DNA of 64,000 bases from Bos javanicus (GCF_032452875.1 NC_083885.1:35009925-35073924); one strand, 5' to 3'. Numbered from the stretch's first letter, positions 12,398-26,200 are shown. A program made the numbers and translations. The notes: generated by a model not told the origin, from the sequence alone.

Positions 12398-12780
12398 GGC
12401 TCCGCCACTGCCTGCCTCCGGGCGGGTCCGGGCCGCGCCGCGGCTTCTACTCAACTAGTTCGCTGTCTAGGCGGGGCCGGGCAGGACGCCGAGGGAGAGG
12501 GGCGGGGCCAGACGGAGGCGGGGCCGAGAAAGGGGGTGGAGCCAATACTAGTCTCCGGACGCCCGGGGTCGAGGGCCGTACTGCGGTTGGTGGAGCTTGC
12601 AGCCAATCATTCAGAGGGCGTGATCGTGGTCCCGTTAGTTCACAGGCTAGTCCCGGGAAAACCCGAGCTCGCGCGTCCCCCCACCCACTGCGAGAACGCG
12701 CAGAGCGTCCAGAGGCTTTCTTTGGGCTTGGGGGCGGTGAGGCTGTGCTCTCTTGAGAGACTGCTAGGGCAAGATGGGGT
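11080..12780. promoter_or_regulatory. CpG-rich region spanning FHOD1 exon 1 and promoter
   Basis: GC content and CpG density rise sharply from about 11080 and stay high past the FHOD1 initiation codon, with many GC boxes such as GGGGCGGGGCC near 12500-12530. Two CCAAT motifs lie upstream of the FHOD1 start on the plus strand, at 12542-12546 and 12603-12607. No TATA box is evident. This is the expected layout of a TATA-less CpG-island promoter. The transcription start cannot be placed from sequence alone. Confidence 0.75.
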
Positions 12781-12839
12781 GGAAGTTTCTTCAGATCGTG
12801 GCCCGCCAGGTCCGCCTAGGTTTAGGGACTAGAAGGTCC

Positions 12840-13435
12840 TGATTTCTTTCAGCTGAGGTATGAAGTGGATGGGCGTCCTTCATTTGGAGGAAGCAAGGAG
12901 ATGGGTCCCTTTCAGTTTGGAGCAAGAAGTGAAAATAGATTACACTCAATTCAAAGGAGGAGGTGGGATGATTTACCCTTAGTTGGAGAAGAAAGAGGGA
13001 CGGGTGCTCTTAATTTTGGGAAAAGGATAGAATGACTCAGTTTGGCCGCTAGGTAGAACACTAGCTAGAATCGATTCCGATTCCCCTCAATTTGGGGGAA
13101 GAACAGGAATGGGCTATACTTCAATGAAAAGGGGAAACGGTCCTTTTCAGTTTAGGGCGGGATAAGCCGAATGCCCCCTCAGGTTTGGGAAAAAGGTTGA
13201 GTGAATTCCTTTTAGTTTGAAGGGAATCGATAGGCTGGGATTTTCGTAGTTTAGGGAAGAAGAAACGTTCTCCTCATTGTCTCATGGAAAGGGTGAGAAG
13301 AGTTCACTGATTTAGGGGAAAGGGAGGGCGGTTGCCCCTCGATTTGGTGAATGAAGAGGAGGAGAGTCCTCCTCAGCCTGAGATGAATTCGGCCCAATCT
13401 GGACCTTGGGGTTTCTGGGGACGATGGGGACAGTT
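12840..13435. repeat. Degenerate ~33-bp tandem repeat in the FHOD1-SLC9A5 intergenic region
   Basis: About 15-17 diverged units follow each other. Each has a pyrimidine-rich start (CCCCTCAGTTTGGGG-like) followed by a purine-rich tail (GAAGAA..GGGATGGG-like). Examples start near 12907, 12941, 13080, 13142, 13177, 13210 and 13340. Unit length varies from about 28 to 38 bp. It does not resemble any interspersed repeat that I recognise. Confidence 0.7.
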
Positions 13436-14290
13436 ATCCCTCACAGCTTTCTAAAAAGGGCCTAGTGCGCGTGCGCAGCTCTGGTCTGAGAGCGGGGCCC
13501 GCAGGGGTCGTAGGCTCCAGAGGGCTGAGCTGAAGGCGACGGCGCACTGCCCCCTGCAGTCTGCACGGGGCAGCGTCGGGGTCCGCGGCCTCTGTACTGG
13601 CCGTCTGCCAGTCGCCGACCGCACTCTCGGTGGCGGAGCCGCCCTCTTCTCGCCTGAACCCCGCCATCCAGAAGACCCCCGTCACTCCCGCGACTGGCTG
13701 TCGCCGCTGGCGGGTGCGACCCGGCGGTGCCCCTTGGGGACTGTGGCCGCTCACAGCTCGGAATACGGATAGGGGGAGATTTGGGGAGGGTTTGAGGGAG
13801 CGGGCTTGAAGGACTAGGTTGCAGGGCTTGTGGGGGAGGGATGCACTGGGGGATTTTCAGAGTCGAGACTGGTTTAGAGCGGAGGGGCAGGCGTCCGGAC
13901 TACGGACGCCCGGGACAGGGTCTCGGAGTCCGGACCTGGGTTGGGGGTATCCGAGCCGGGATTGGGGGGAGCGGACCCCACGTGCCTGTGACGCGGGGGA
14001 GGCCGGTAGGCGGCGGCGGCGGCGGCGGCGACACGGGGCCGGCGGCCGTGCGGTGCCTGGAGGGCTGCTAGGCAGGCGGCAGGATGCTGCGCGCCGCACT
14101 GCCGCTGCTCGGGTTGCCCCTGGCGGGGGCAGGAGCAACCGAAGAGCCCACCCAGGAGCCGGGGTCGCCGGGTGAGCCTCCCCAAGGGTTGGCGCTCTTC
14201 CGCTGGCAGTGGCACGAGGTGGAGGCGCCCTACTTGGTAGCCCTCTGGATCCTGGTGGCCAGCCTGGCTAAAATCGGTGAGTGCGTGTGT
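13430..14290 (+). promoter_or_regulatory. CpG island over SLC9A5 promoter, 5'UTR and exon 1
   Basis: CpG density is high from about 13440 through exon 1 of SLC9A5. A perfect NRF1-type palindrome (TGCGCGTGCGCA) sits at 13466-13477. A (GGC)n run occupies about 14009-14029 in the likely 5'UTR, shortly before the start codon at 14084. The region is head to head with the FHOD1 start 1.7 kb away. The sequence shows the motifs; their activity is inferred. Confidence 0.75.
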
Positions 14291-17200
14291 GCGTGCGCCA
14301 GGGCCGGCGGCGGGCAGCGGACCCGCCCCCAACCCCTAGTCCCCAAATCCGGGCCAGATTTTTGCAGAGTGCCCCGACTTTAGGTTCCGATTCCGCAAAT
14401 CCGGGATCTCACCTTGTTTCTGCGCCTCCTCTTGTGGATCCCCCTCCTCCCCTTCTCGCGTGGGAGCCCTGAGGATTTGCCTTCTCAGAGGGCCGCCCCA
14501 GCGCTCTCCAACCCTATCCCTAGCCTACTTTGCCCTCTCTTTCCCCTCTTCTTGCAGTCAGCTCTTTGGTCTGGGCTCCCCTGCACCAATCCCCAGCCCC
14601 TGTCAGCAGTCAGGGCGTGTGGGACATTGAGGGGATGGTATTCTCTGGCAAACCCCAGCATCCTGGTCCCGAGGAAGCAGCCTTCCCTGGAGGCCACCTC
14701 CAAATGCCCATTCTCTTGGGATGCTAAAATGTCACTTTTCCTCTACCCACCTCTATCCCCTAAAGATGTCTCCTTCTTGGCCCAGCTGTCTCCCCCCCGC
14801 TTCCAATTCAAGTCTACCTCTTCCCACTTCAGGGTATGGGAAACTTCCATTTATTGGGCCTTACTATGTGCTGCCTGCCCTAGAGGCTTTCACACATCTA
14901 ATTTCCTTCAGTCTGCACAGTACTGAGGGCTGTGCTTCAGACTCCTTTTCTTGAATAGAGCTGCTTTTCCTTGCCTCTGCCCCTTCCTCCCCACTTTTGA
15001 GCAGCCAGAGGTCCCTCCTCCCACCAGAGACCCTCCTCCCTCTCCCTGTTGTGCAGACTGCGCTGTGGGGGTGACTAATTATAGCTGAGCCGTTGCTACT
15101 CACTCCCCACCTAAGCTGGCACAGCCTGTACTCCCAGTCTCACCAGTACAGTCTTCACATAGGAATCGCACCGTCTAGAGTTTGCCCCCCTTCCCCCAGA
15201 GACACAGTTGGGAGTGGGGGCTGGGCAGGAACAGAGGAGCTCTCCACTCTGCCGTGGCAGCCCATTAATAATGGAAAACGGGGCTTGAAATGCCTTCAAG
15301 GAGCCTAGTTCTGTCAGAGAACAGGCTTTTGTGAAGGGTTTTGGATTGCAGTGCTGGGATTAATGCATGCTCTGGAGATAAGGATGGAATAAGGTCCCTG
15401 AAGTAGAGGAAAGGGGGACCAAAGGTAGGGCTGAGTGTGGGGAGAGTTGTGGCTGAGCTCACCTTAGGGCCTGGCAGCAATGAGAGCAAGGTGGGAGGAG
15501 CCTCAGACCTGGGAACCAAAATTGGGTCTGCTGAGAAGTCTGCCAGGTGGAGAGTTCCTGTCTTATTTAGGGTTTGCAGCAATGGCTGTAGTTTTCCCCA
15601 TAAATCATAGTTCTTTTTCTAGCTTGGATGACATCTCCTATGGAGGTTGAAGAGGTTGAAGAGAGCCTTTTTCTCATCAACCAAAAAAAGAAAAAAACAT
15701 CCTAGGGATTAGGGGTGGGGAGAGAGAGGTAGAATGTTCAGAAATACCATCCCCCAGCTTCATTGCTAGGATTTTTCTTTCCCTTTTATTCACCAAATAT
15801 TTAGGTAGATCCCACCACAGGCCAGGCACTGTCCTAGGCTCTCTGGGTACAGCTTCCAAAGGGCACTGTCTTAGCATTGTGTCTCATACAGCCTAACACC
15901 AAGGTATCCCTCACTACCCACCACTCCAAGCATTGTCTGGGGAGAGGAGCTCACCTGGCCCAGGGCCCAATCGAAAGCCCAAAGAGTATATGATGAGGCA
16001 AAGATAGGAGTGGTGATAGTGCTAGAAAATCATTCCATACCTCCTCTTCTTTCCAAGGGTCAGATATGTTATTACTTTCCCCCAGAATCATATTGAATTA
16101 ACATTTGTTGAGATGCTATTATGTGTCTGACATTCTGCTAGGCACATTCACACTATATCATTTTTATCCTCACCCTGTGAAGGTTATTCTTCCCCATATT
16201 ACAGGAGAAGAAATTCAAGTTCAGGAATTTAAATAATTTGCCTGAGATCACACAATTAGGATAGGATGGAGCCACAAGAAGAACTGGAGGTCTAACTGCT
16301 AAGTCTATTGCTTGTAAAACTACTGAGCCCTTAGTGAGCCTACATAATGAAAAAGCACACAGGGCTAAGAGATCTGCTGTACTCCTAGGAGGTATAATAT
16401 GCATTATGGTCTAGGGCAGGACACAATAATAGAATAAAAGGTAACATTTATAGAGCATTTACTACAAGGCGCTGGGCTAACTGCTTTTGAGCAGATCGTC
16501 TTATTTAAACCTTGCAACAACCCTACAAGATCAGTACTGTCTTTATTCTCATTTTACTGATGAAAAAAATTGCAAGTCAAAAAGGGACTGGGACTTCCTT
16601 GACTGTCCAGTGTTAAGACTCCGAGCTCCTCGTGTCAGGGGCCTGGGTTCCATCCCTGGTCAGGAAACTAGATCCCCTCAAGCTGCAACTGGAGATTTTG
16701 CATATTGCAACTAACACCCGGCCCAACAATTAAAAAAAAAAAAAAGTGAAGATATTTGCTTCCAAGTCACAGAACTGGTAAATGAAAGAGCTAGGCTTTG
16801 AACCCAGGGAGACTGACTCCACAGGCCCTGATTTTTACAACTATGTTATGCATAAAAATGTACCTACTATTTGCTGAGGTTCAAATAACGACAATGGATA
16901 AGGGAGAGCAGAAAAAGGTGAGATCCTTTGAGGATGACAGTAGAGAGGATGGGGTATTTTTAGAAGTGGAAAAAGTAAGCAGAGACCTAGGTTACCATGA
17001 CAGGAGCACTAAGAAACAGACAACTGTGGCTGCAGTGGAGAGTTTGAAGCTCTGGAGGCCGGAGATTCTAGCAGTCCTGAATTTCTTCTTCCTTGGTCCC
17101 AGGATTGGGGGTCCTGACCTTGAATAAATATCTAAGACTGGAAGGCTTTAGGCCAGTGCGTGTGTGTGTGTGTGCGCGCGCGCGCGTGCGTGCGCGTGCT

Positions 17201-20200
17201 TCATAAATTGATGACACCTCCCGCCCTATTCTTGTGTTGTAGTGTTTCACTTGTCTCGGAAGGTGACGTCTCTGGTCCCCGAGAGCTGTCTGCTGATTTT
17301 GCTGGGACTGGCACTGGGGGGCATTGTCTTGGCTGTGGCCAAGAAAGCGGAGTACCAGCTGGAGCCAGGCACCTTCTTCCTCTTCTTGTTGCCTCCTATT
17401 GTGCTGGACTCGGGCTATTTCATGCCCAGCCGGCTGTTCTTTGACAATTTGGGTGCCATCCTCACCTATGCCGTGGTGGGCACACTCTGGAATGCCTTCA
17501 CAACGGGTGCTGCCCTCTGGGGCCTGCAGCAGGCTGGACTTGTGGGTGAGTGACTCTAAAATGTGGACCAGCCGTGGGGGGCTTTGCCAGACTCCTCACC
17601 CAGCTCCCTTCTCCTCCAGCTCTGAAGATCCTATGTTGACGAGAGCCATGCCCTGAGACCTCCATCTTAGGTCCTTCCCAACCGGGCAGTGCTCCAGATG
17701 GGCCTGCAGCCTTGGTTTAGGTCCCTGCCAGATGAGTCTGGGCTTCTGCAGATGACAGCTGAGTAGGGGCCTGGCTCCCAGCTGTGCATGGGCTGCCAAG
17801 GCTGGGAAGCCTGCATTACCACCTGCTTCCTCCTGCCCTCTGTTACCACACTGCCAGCCTGGCTCCCCTGAGGCACAGCTCAACATCCCTTTGAGGGCTC
17901 TGCCCAGGTCACATCAGGGTGGTTTTCTGTTTTTATTATTTTAATAAATACATATCATATGTCTGCAGAATGCAAGACACTACACTGGGTGTTCTCTCTT
18001 TGCTCATCCCACTGGCTCTTCATATCAACCTTGCTGGGGGTATCATTTATCCCATTTAATGGACAAGGAAATAGAGGCCCTTAAACTCATTTGATATCAG
18101 GTCCAAGGTTAGCAGGAGAGGGTCATTTTACTGAGCTCTTTGCCTTCAGGCTGCCCTGTTCTGCTCCCTTTCTCATTTTCTGGGCCCCAAACCCATTCAA
18201 CCTTGAAAGTTGATAATTCAGACTTCTTCCCAGGGGCAAGGGGAGGTTTGCAATTTCCACTCAGGTCTCCAACCTGGTTTTCCTATGGGTTCAGTGAACT
18301 CTTTGGGTGCAGGAAGGGAGGGGAGAACATCAGACCATAATCATAGTAATCCTAGTAATAGGTAATAACTACTGAGTGCTTACTATGTATTGCTGCTAAG
18401 TCACTTCAGTCATGTCCGACTCTGTGCCTATGTATTAGGCACTGGTTAAATAAGGAACTTTCTGAGGTAGACATTATGATTATTCTCAGTATGTAGAAGT
18501 GGAAACTGAGGTTCACAGAGATTGCACGGGATGTTCGAGTCCCACCAGTGGTGGGTGCTTTTCATACTGTATTCAGCCGTCATGGATGGATAGCCCCTCC
18601 CGCTCCTGCTAAAAATTGTGCATGTTGCCTTCCTTAGGCTGAGAACTACGATGTGGGAGAAGGCACTCTTTTGTTCTCCTAATAAAGCCAGTCAGCAGCT
18701 TATTTCCACCTGATGGTGGTTATTATTGCTGTTGCTCAGTTTTTTCTTGTCAGTGCCATCTTAGCTCTCCAGGTTACACAGAGCTTTTGTAGCCATTTCC
18801 CTGCTTGATTTCTGCAGCAGTCTTGTCAGGCAGGCATATGAGGAGGTATGGCTTATGAGAAGTCAGGTGGCAGTGACAGTGCCCATGTCATAGAGCGGGT
18901 AAGTGGCAAAGACAGTCCTTAGGCTCAGGACCTAAGGTCTCCTGACCTGCAGGCTGACGCACTCTTCACCGTCCCAAGTCCTCTCAGGGCATCCTTGTTT
19001 CAACAGTCTGGGCCTGTTGCTGGGGCTGCTGTAGGCAATTCAGTACCTCACCGTCTGCTGTCCCTCGAAAGCCCCTAGAGTGCAGGCTGGCTTGCTGGAC
19101 TTCCTGCTGTTTGGGAGCCTCATCTCAGCAGTGGATCCCGTGGCCGTGCTGGCTGTCTTTGAGGAGGTGCACGTCAACGAGACCCTCTTTATCATCGTCT
19201 TTGGCGAGTCCCTGCTCAACGATGCAGTCACCGTGGTGAGAGTGCACAGTGGGCTGCCGTTGCTCGACCCCACGCTGCCATGCTTTTGACCAGGCTCAGA
19301 CCCTTCCCCAGATCCCCTGGGGAAGAAATCTGGTCTCCGCCTTCCCCCATCATCACTCCTGATGCACCACTTCTCACTCAGGTGCTGTACAAGGTCTGCA
19401 ACTCTTTTGTGGAGATGGGCTCTGCCAACGTGCGGGCCACTGACTACCTGAAGGGAGTCGGTCAGTATCTCCCCCTTCTCGGCGGGCGCTGGAGGCTGCC
19501 TCCCTCGGGTTGCTGAGCCCCTCCCCCACTGCGTCTGGACAGAGGATGCTGCTGGGGTGCCTCATTCCTCCCTTCCCTCCTCCACGGAGAAACAGGGCCC
19601 TGAGAACCCGAGAAGGAGGGGCTTTCCTGCACTCCTGACCCCTGGGGAGCATGGTGGGCATCCTTCTCCACTCCCCGCCAGGCAGCAGTCTTGTTGGCCC
19701 GGGAGGGGTCCCAGCCAGGGGTCATGCTGACAACCCACTCCTCCCCCAGCCTCCTTGTTTGTGGTCAGTCTGGGCGGGGCAGCCGTGGGCTTAGTCTTTG
19801 CCTTCCTCCTGGCCCTGACCACACGCTTCACCAAGCGGGTCCGCATCATCGAGCCGCTGCTGGTCTTCCTCCTCGCCTACGCAGCCTACCTTACCGCTGA
19901 AATGGCCTCGCTCTCTGCCATTCTTGCGTGAGTCCTGTGGGCGCCGAGCACGCAGGCAGCTGGGAGGGGGCGCTGGAGATGGTTGCCCTTCACACAGACA
20001 GAAGCAGGACCTTGAGAAGTCTATAGGTTTCCCTGAGTGGGAGCTTCAAATTTCCCAGGGGAGACACTAAACCTCAGGGAACATTACAGGACCCACTTCT
20101 AGAACTGTCCTGGGCCCCCAGAACCCATTTTTCCCGTGCCTAAGGAAATGGCAACCCACTCCAGTGTTCTTGCCTGGAGAATCCCAGGGATGGGGGAGCC

Positions 20201-23200
20201 TGGTGGGCTGCTGTCTATGGGGTCGCATAGAGTCGGACACGACTGAAGCGACTTAGCAGCAAAGTGTTCTCTGGGGTGTGTGGGCTGAGCCAAACGTGGA
20301 CTTTGAGGCCTGGTGCCATGGCTCTGGTGGTCACAGAACTCTGAAAGGTGCTTCAGGCAGTCTGTGCCAGTCAGATCATGTTTTCCCTGCCTTCCCCTCC
20401 AGAAGGCACTGAGTGGGAAGCCTGGCGATTCCGACCCTTTTAGCCCAGGACTACCACTACCAGCCTGGGACGGGCTCCATGCCTCGCTGCACTTTGGCTC
20501 TGAGTCTGACATCCTGTGACGGGCATCCTCTCCTGTGCATGCTCAGACCCCAGAGGCTGTGCTTCCTGCGGCCCCTCCTCATCGCCCTGACTCTCCATTC
20601 CTCTCCCAGGGTGACTATGTGTGGCCTGGGCTGTAAGAAGTATGTGGAGGCCAACATCTCCCATAAGTCCCGCACAGCTGTCAAGTACACCATGAAGACT
20701 CTAGCCAGCTGCGCGGAGACCATCATCTTCATGCTGCTCGGCATCTCGGCCGTGGACTCTTCCAAGTGGGCCTGGGACTCTGGGCTGGTGCTGGGCACCC
20801 TCTTCTTCATCCTGTTCTTCCGAGCCCTCGGTATAGCTGGAACCCTCTGCTTTCCTATCCCCCCTGCCCCTGCCCCCCACCCCAGCTCATCTCGCCCTCT
20901 GAGTCCACATCCTTGTCCTCCCAGTGTTGCTCAGCCCTCCCAGCCCTTCAGACCTGAGCCCTGATACTGGGTGCCAGCTGCAGCCAGTGCCCTCCACTCC
21001 CAACACCCTGCTCCCACTGGCCTCCCTCCTGCTGTAGGCGTAGTCCTGCAGACGTGGGTGCTGAATCAGTTCCGGTTGGTCCCTCTGGACAAGATTGACC
21101 AGGTGGTGATGTCCTATGGGGGCCTGCGGGGGGCTGTGGCCTTCGCTCTCGTCATCCTCCTGGACAGGACCAAGGTCCCTGCCAAGGACTACTTTGTAGC
21201 CACCACAATTGTGGTGGTCTTCTTCACAGTCATCGTGCAGGTGGGAGCACCCAGGAGGCTGGATGGGGAGAGGGTCTGGCAGGCCCTGGGGAGGCCTGGA
21301 GCCTATGGGAGAGGGGCTCCTTTTCCTGTTGGGGGCTGCAGGGGCTTGACTTCCCAGACTCTGAGGGCAGTGAGGTGGAGATATGGAAGCTGAAGCCTAA
21401 CTGCAGGGAGAGAAAGGCAGCAGAGAATTGGCCAGGGCAGGGCTCACCGGCTGCCTGTCCATAGGGCCTGACCATCAAGCCACTGGTCAAGTGGCTGAAG
21501 GTGAAGAGGAGTGAGCATCACAAACCCACCCTGAACCAGGAGCTGCACGAGCACGTGGGTACCAGAACCCCATGCCCCCACCTGTCCCTCTCTCCCTTCT
21601 CCTATTCTGAGCAGAGTCCTGATCCGGTCCCCCTACCCACCCCCCTTCTAGACTTTTGACCACATTCTGGCTGCAGTGGAGGACGTTGTGGGGCACCATG
21701 GCTATCACTACTGGAGGGACAGGTGAGGGAGCTGCCCCCAGGCTCCTTCAGCAGCAGCAGAAGCACCCCCTCCCCACCACCCCCAGCCAGGGCAGCATGG
21801 GGGACATGCCACACTTCTGAGAAGGGTCACATCAAGGCGCAGGCTGGGTGACCTGTCCCTGAAGCCCCTCAGGCAGTGCTGGTGTCCCCGTACTCTTAGG
21901 ATAAGATAAGGTTCCCCAGTGAGGCCTGCCCGGCCTTGCACTGAGTGGTCTGGCACCTCCAGACTCCAGCCGCCTTGTGGTCCGCTGTGACTTTGACTCT
22001 CGGCCTGCCAATGAAATGAACCCTGTTTTAGAAACTCAGGACCCACCATGCTCCCCCTGCCCTGGCCACTGGGACCTCTGCACGTTATTCTTTCTACTAG
22101 AACATTCCCTCCCCTCCATCTTGCCTCCTTAACCTCTCTGTTCATCTTTCAGATATTACCACAGGCATCATGTCCTTAGGGAGGCTTCCCTGACTAGGAC
22201 AAATCCCCATTATACTCTATAATTATCCTTTGTAGTTCCTGTCATGGTTGCGATTTTATAGTTACATGTCATAACTTCGTCAATGTCAGGCGCTGTCAGT
22301 TCAGTAAGGGCAGGGACCAGCTTCCAGATTTTCCCTGACCGATGCCCACATCAAGAGATGTGGGCCCCGCACTGGCGGTGCCCCGGCCCTGTCTGAGGAA
22401 GGGCCAGCACTCAGGACGGGGCCTGGCATCCTCTGTAGGTGGGAGCAGTTTGATAAGAAGTACCTGAGTCAGCTGTTGATGCGGCGCTCAGCCTACCGCA
22501 TCCGGGACCAGATCTGGGATGTGTATTACAGACTCAACATCCGGGACGCCATCAGCTTCGTGGATCAGGTGGGCCAGCAGACAATGGAGAATGGGCGGGT
22601 GGCCAGCAGGGCAAGGCAGGAAGCAGGCAGGCAGGCCCTGAGCAGGGAGTTGGAAATTCCCAGTAGACTCCATGGACTTGTGAAGTGGCAGCTACAGGAA
22701 CGAGCCCGGCCTGACGCTGACATTTAGAGTCTAGTGGGCAGTGCAGAAAGGTGGGAGACAGCTGGACTCTGGCGTCAGCAGACGTGGTTCAGATTCTTAT
22801 CATCTCAGGCTTGTGACCTTGGGTAAGTCGTTTATCCTCTCTGAGCTTCGGTTTCCTCAACTGAAAGAAAGCGACAGTAAGAGTACCTCTGTCACAGAGT
22901 TTTGTGGGTGCAGTACAAAAAAGCACCTAGCGCAGTCCCTGGAACATCGAGAGCAAAGTGTGTTAACCAGTGTTACTCCTTTTGTTCCCCTCTGTCTGCG
23001 CCACCTTCATCTGACTGCCATCTGACCTCTGACATGGCCCCGGCAGGGAGGCCATGTCTTGTCCTCCACTGGGCTCACTCTGCCCTCCATGCCCAGCCGC
23101 AATTCTGTGGCAGAGACCTCCGTCACCAACCTGCTGTAAGTCCTGGAGCCCTCTCCCGCTTCCCCACGCTCCTTCCTACTGGGCCCTCTCTCTGAATCCC

Positions 23201-26200
23201 TTCTGGGGAAGACCCTGAGCACCTCTGCTTCTGCCCTTCCCCTGGCCTGCGCCTCCCAGCCCCTCCCCAGCACACGTGTTCCCACCGCCCGCAGGAGGGA
23301 GAGTGGCAGTGGAGCGTGTCTGGATCTGCAGGTGATTGACACAGTGCGTAGTGGCCGGGACCGGGAGGACGCGGTGATGCACCATCTGCTCTGCGGAGGC
23401 CTCTACAAGCCGCGCCGCAGGGTGAGAGCAGGCAGGGCCTCTGAGTCCTGAGGGGGAGTGAGGTCTGGGGAGGCCGCGATCCAAGACTCAAGAGGCAACT
23501 GGCACCAGCTTGTGGAGAGCTGTAGATGCCCGGTTGAAGAGCATGGGCTTCATCTTGTTGGTTATAACCTTTAGTTTTGTTTTTGTTGTTGTTTTGAGAA
23601 AGGTTGGCCTGTTACAAGGATGGTTTAAGGATGTCTTCTCTGGTAGCAGAGAGCAGATCTAATTGGACAGGGTGAGTTGAGAGGCCGGGAGAGCCAGTTG
23701 GGAAGCTGGAGTGAAACACTGCGGATTAGAGCTGGGTGGCTGGAAGGAAGAGGGGCACAGAGGACTGTGAAATCTGCCAGGAAGGGGAGAGGAGGTATAG
23801 AGGGCTTGATGGGGGTCACAGACAGAAGCAGGAGTGCCAAGGAGGCCTGTGGGTGCAGCTTAACCTGGGGGAGGCTGACATCCAGTTTAGGTAACTTGAG
23901 TGAGTCCCATTCAGGTTGTGAAGCCTCGGGGTTGGAAAGGCCCAACCCATCCAGGCAGGAATCCGCGGCAACCCCGCAAGGGGGCAGCAAGCCATTACCT
24001 TGAACCTTTCTGAAATGAGAAGCCAGCTGTGACCATTCTTGGCAGCTTTAACAGTCAAGGCCGTTTCTACAGAGACAGGAATTCTTTCCCTTTAATTTGC
24101 TCCCTCTGGGCCTGATTTGACTCTCTGCACCTCTGCAGAGCAAAAGCCTGCAAAGATGTCAAAACAGCTTCCTTCCACACAGAGGCCTTCTTGCCTTCAG
24201 GCCAGCAGCTTCTGTCCCTGGTGTGTCTTCTTCAGCCGTTAAAAATGAGGCCCCTAGGAATTCTATGGTGGACTAGTGGTTAGGATTCCAGGCTTTCACT
24301 GCCGTGGCCAAAGAGGCCCCAGATGGAGGTGCTATGCTAGTTGTGGTTGGCCAGGACCAGGCACAGGGGACCTTTAACCTTTCTAGTTATGGAACTTGCC
24401 TTTCTCTTCTCGCAGCCCAGGATCCCTCCAGCTCTGGCTCATCACCCTGAGACCTCACACTGTTCGTACAATCAGGCAACCTACTCCCCATGTCTTCCTC
24501 AATTAATGACTGTGAAACCCTGTCTCATCCAATTTGTGGAGCTTTTGTTTGTTTTTTGGTTTTGTTTACTTTTTCTTATAGAAAATTTCAGTCATTCACA
24601 AAACTAGAGAGAATAAAGAAACTCATTTAACCATCACTCAGCTCCAATAATTCCCCCTTACACCCTATCTACACTTTATTTAATCTTAATGCAAACTCCA
24701 GACAGCATATTATCTCTAAATATTTCCATATGTATCTCTAGGTGGCAATAATTCTTTTTTTTTTTTTCAAAAAAGCCATAGTACCATTACCACATACAAC
24801 AAGTAACAGTGACTCCTTCTCACATCACCTCAAATATCCAGCCAGAGTTCAATACATATCTTTTTCCATCTGGTTTGTTCAAGTCAGGATCCAAATAAAG
24901 TCCACACTTTGCACTTTTAGTAAGTATGTCTTTTTTTTTTTTAACTTGTAATAGTTTCTTCTTCCTTTTTTCCCTCCTTTTTATTTACTAAAGAAACTGG
25001 ATAGATCGTCTTAGAAAATTCTCCATTTTACCAATTTTGCTGATTGTATTCCAGAGGTGGTATCTGACATGTTATCCTTGGTACCCTGTATTTCTTGGTA
25101 GTTCAATCGAGAGGCCTGGTTGTATTCAGGAACATTTGATAGCTGTGCTATGTATTTCTTATTATATTACATTAGGAAGTATTGATACCTAATGATTGGC
25201 GGGCTGTTGATGTGTGTGTGTGTATGTAAGATTGGTCAATGGGTTTGGTCCAACCTGTTCTTGTGTAGTCGACTAAAAAAAAAAACTGGATTATGATTGT
25301 GCTTATCCTTGTTAAATGTCATTTTATTTGATTTAGCCCATCATTCCATCGTTTGGATCCCATGTTGGTCACCAAAAATCTCCTCAGATTCCCATCATAT
25401 AAAATTCTGTTAAGCCTGTTAACTCTGTATTCATCAAAATCAACATAAAAATGAACATGATAGAGCTGAGGACAGAGCCCTGTGGTCTGCTACTAAAGAC
25501 TTTCCTCCAGACTGACCTGGATCAAGAATTTTGGGGGTATGGTTACTCAACCAGTTCTAAATCCACTTAGTTATGCCAGCACGCAATCCATAATTCCTCA
25601 TGTTCTTCACAGAAATATCATTAGAGACAGAAGTGTCTAGTATACAGTTAGAAACACAAGATTATAGTTTAAAAGAGACAGACAGGCTGGAGATAAAAAG
25701 ATTTAGAAGCAATCTACAGCAGAGGTTTCCTGGCCTGGCTACATCAGAATCTCCTGGGGAGCTTACTAGAATACATATTCCTGGCTTCACCTCCTGCAGG
25801 GTCTGACTAGTGGAGTGGGATGAGGAATCTGCTCTTAATAAGCCCCTTGAGGGGGTTGAAATGCAGCTGGTCTGATGGCTCGTGTCTGGGAAGCACAGAT
25901 TTATCACTGGGTTGGCTGGCGCTGAGAGAGTTGATACTTTCACTGGGGAGGGCATTGAGATGAGAGAGGAGGCCAAGGATAATGCTGGGGAATGCACATG
26001 GAAGAAAAGGGAGGGGAGCCAGCAGAGGAGGAGAGAGAAGGAGCCCTTGGAGGGGCAGTAGCTGATGCCCTTCAGAGCTGTCTCGGAGGCCTGGGGCAAG
26101 AGGAGGGCTGGACTTTGCACGAATGTTGCCTAACCAGAGGCCAAGGTACTGATAACTGGTCAGAAAGCTGCACAGTGGTGCTGCAGTCAGGCAACCCCCC

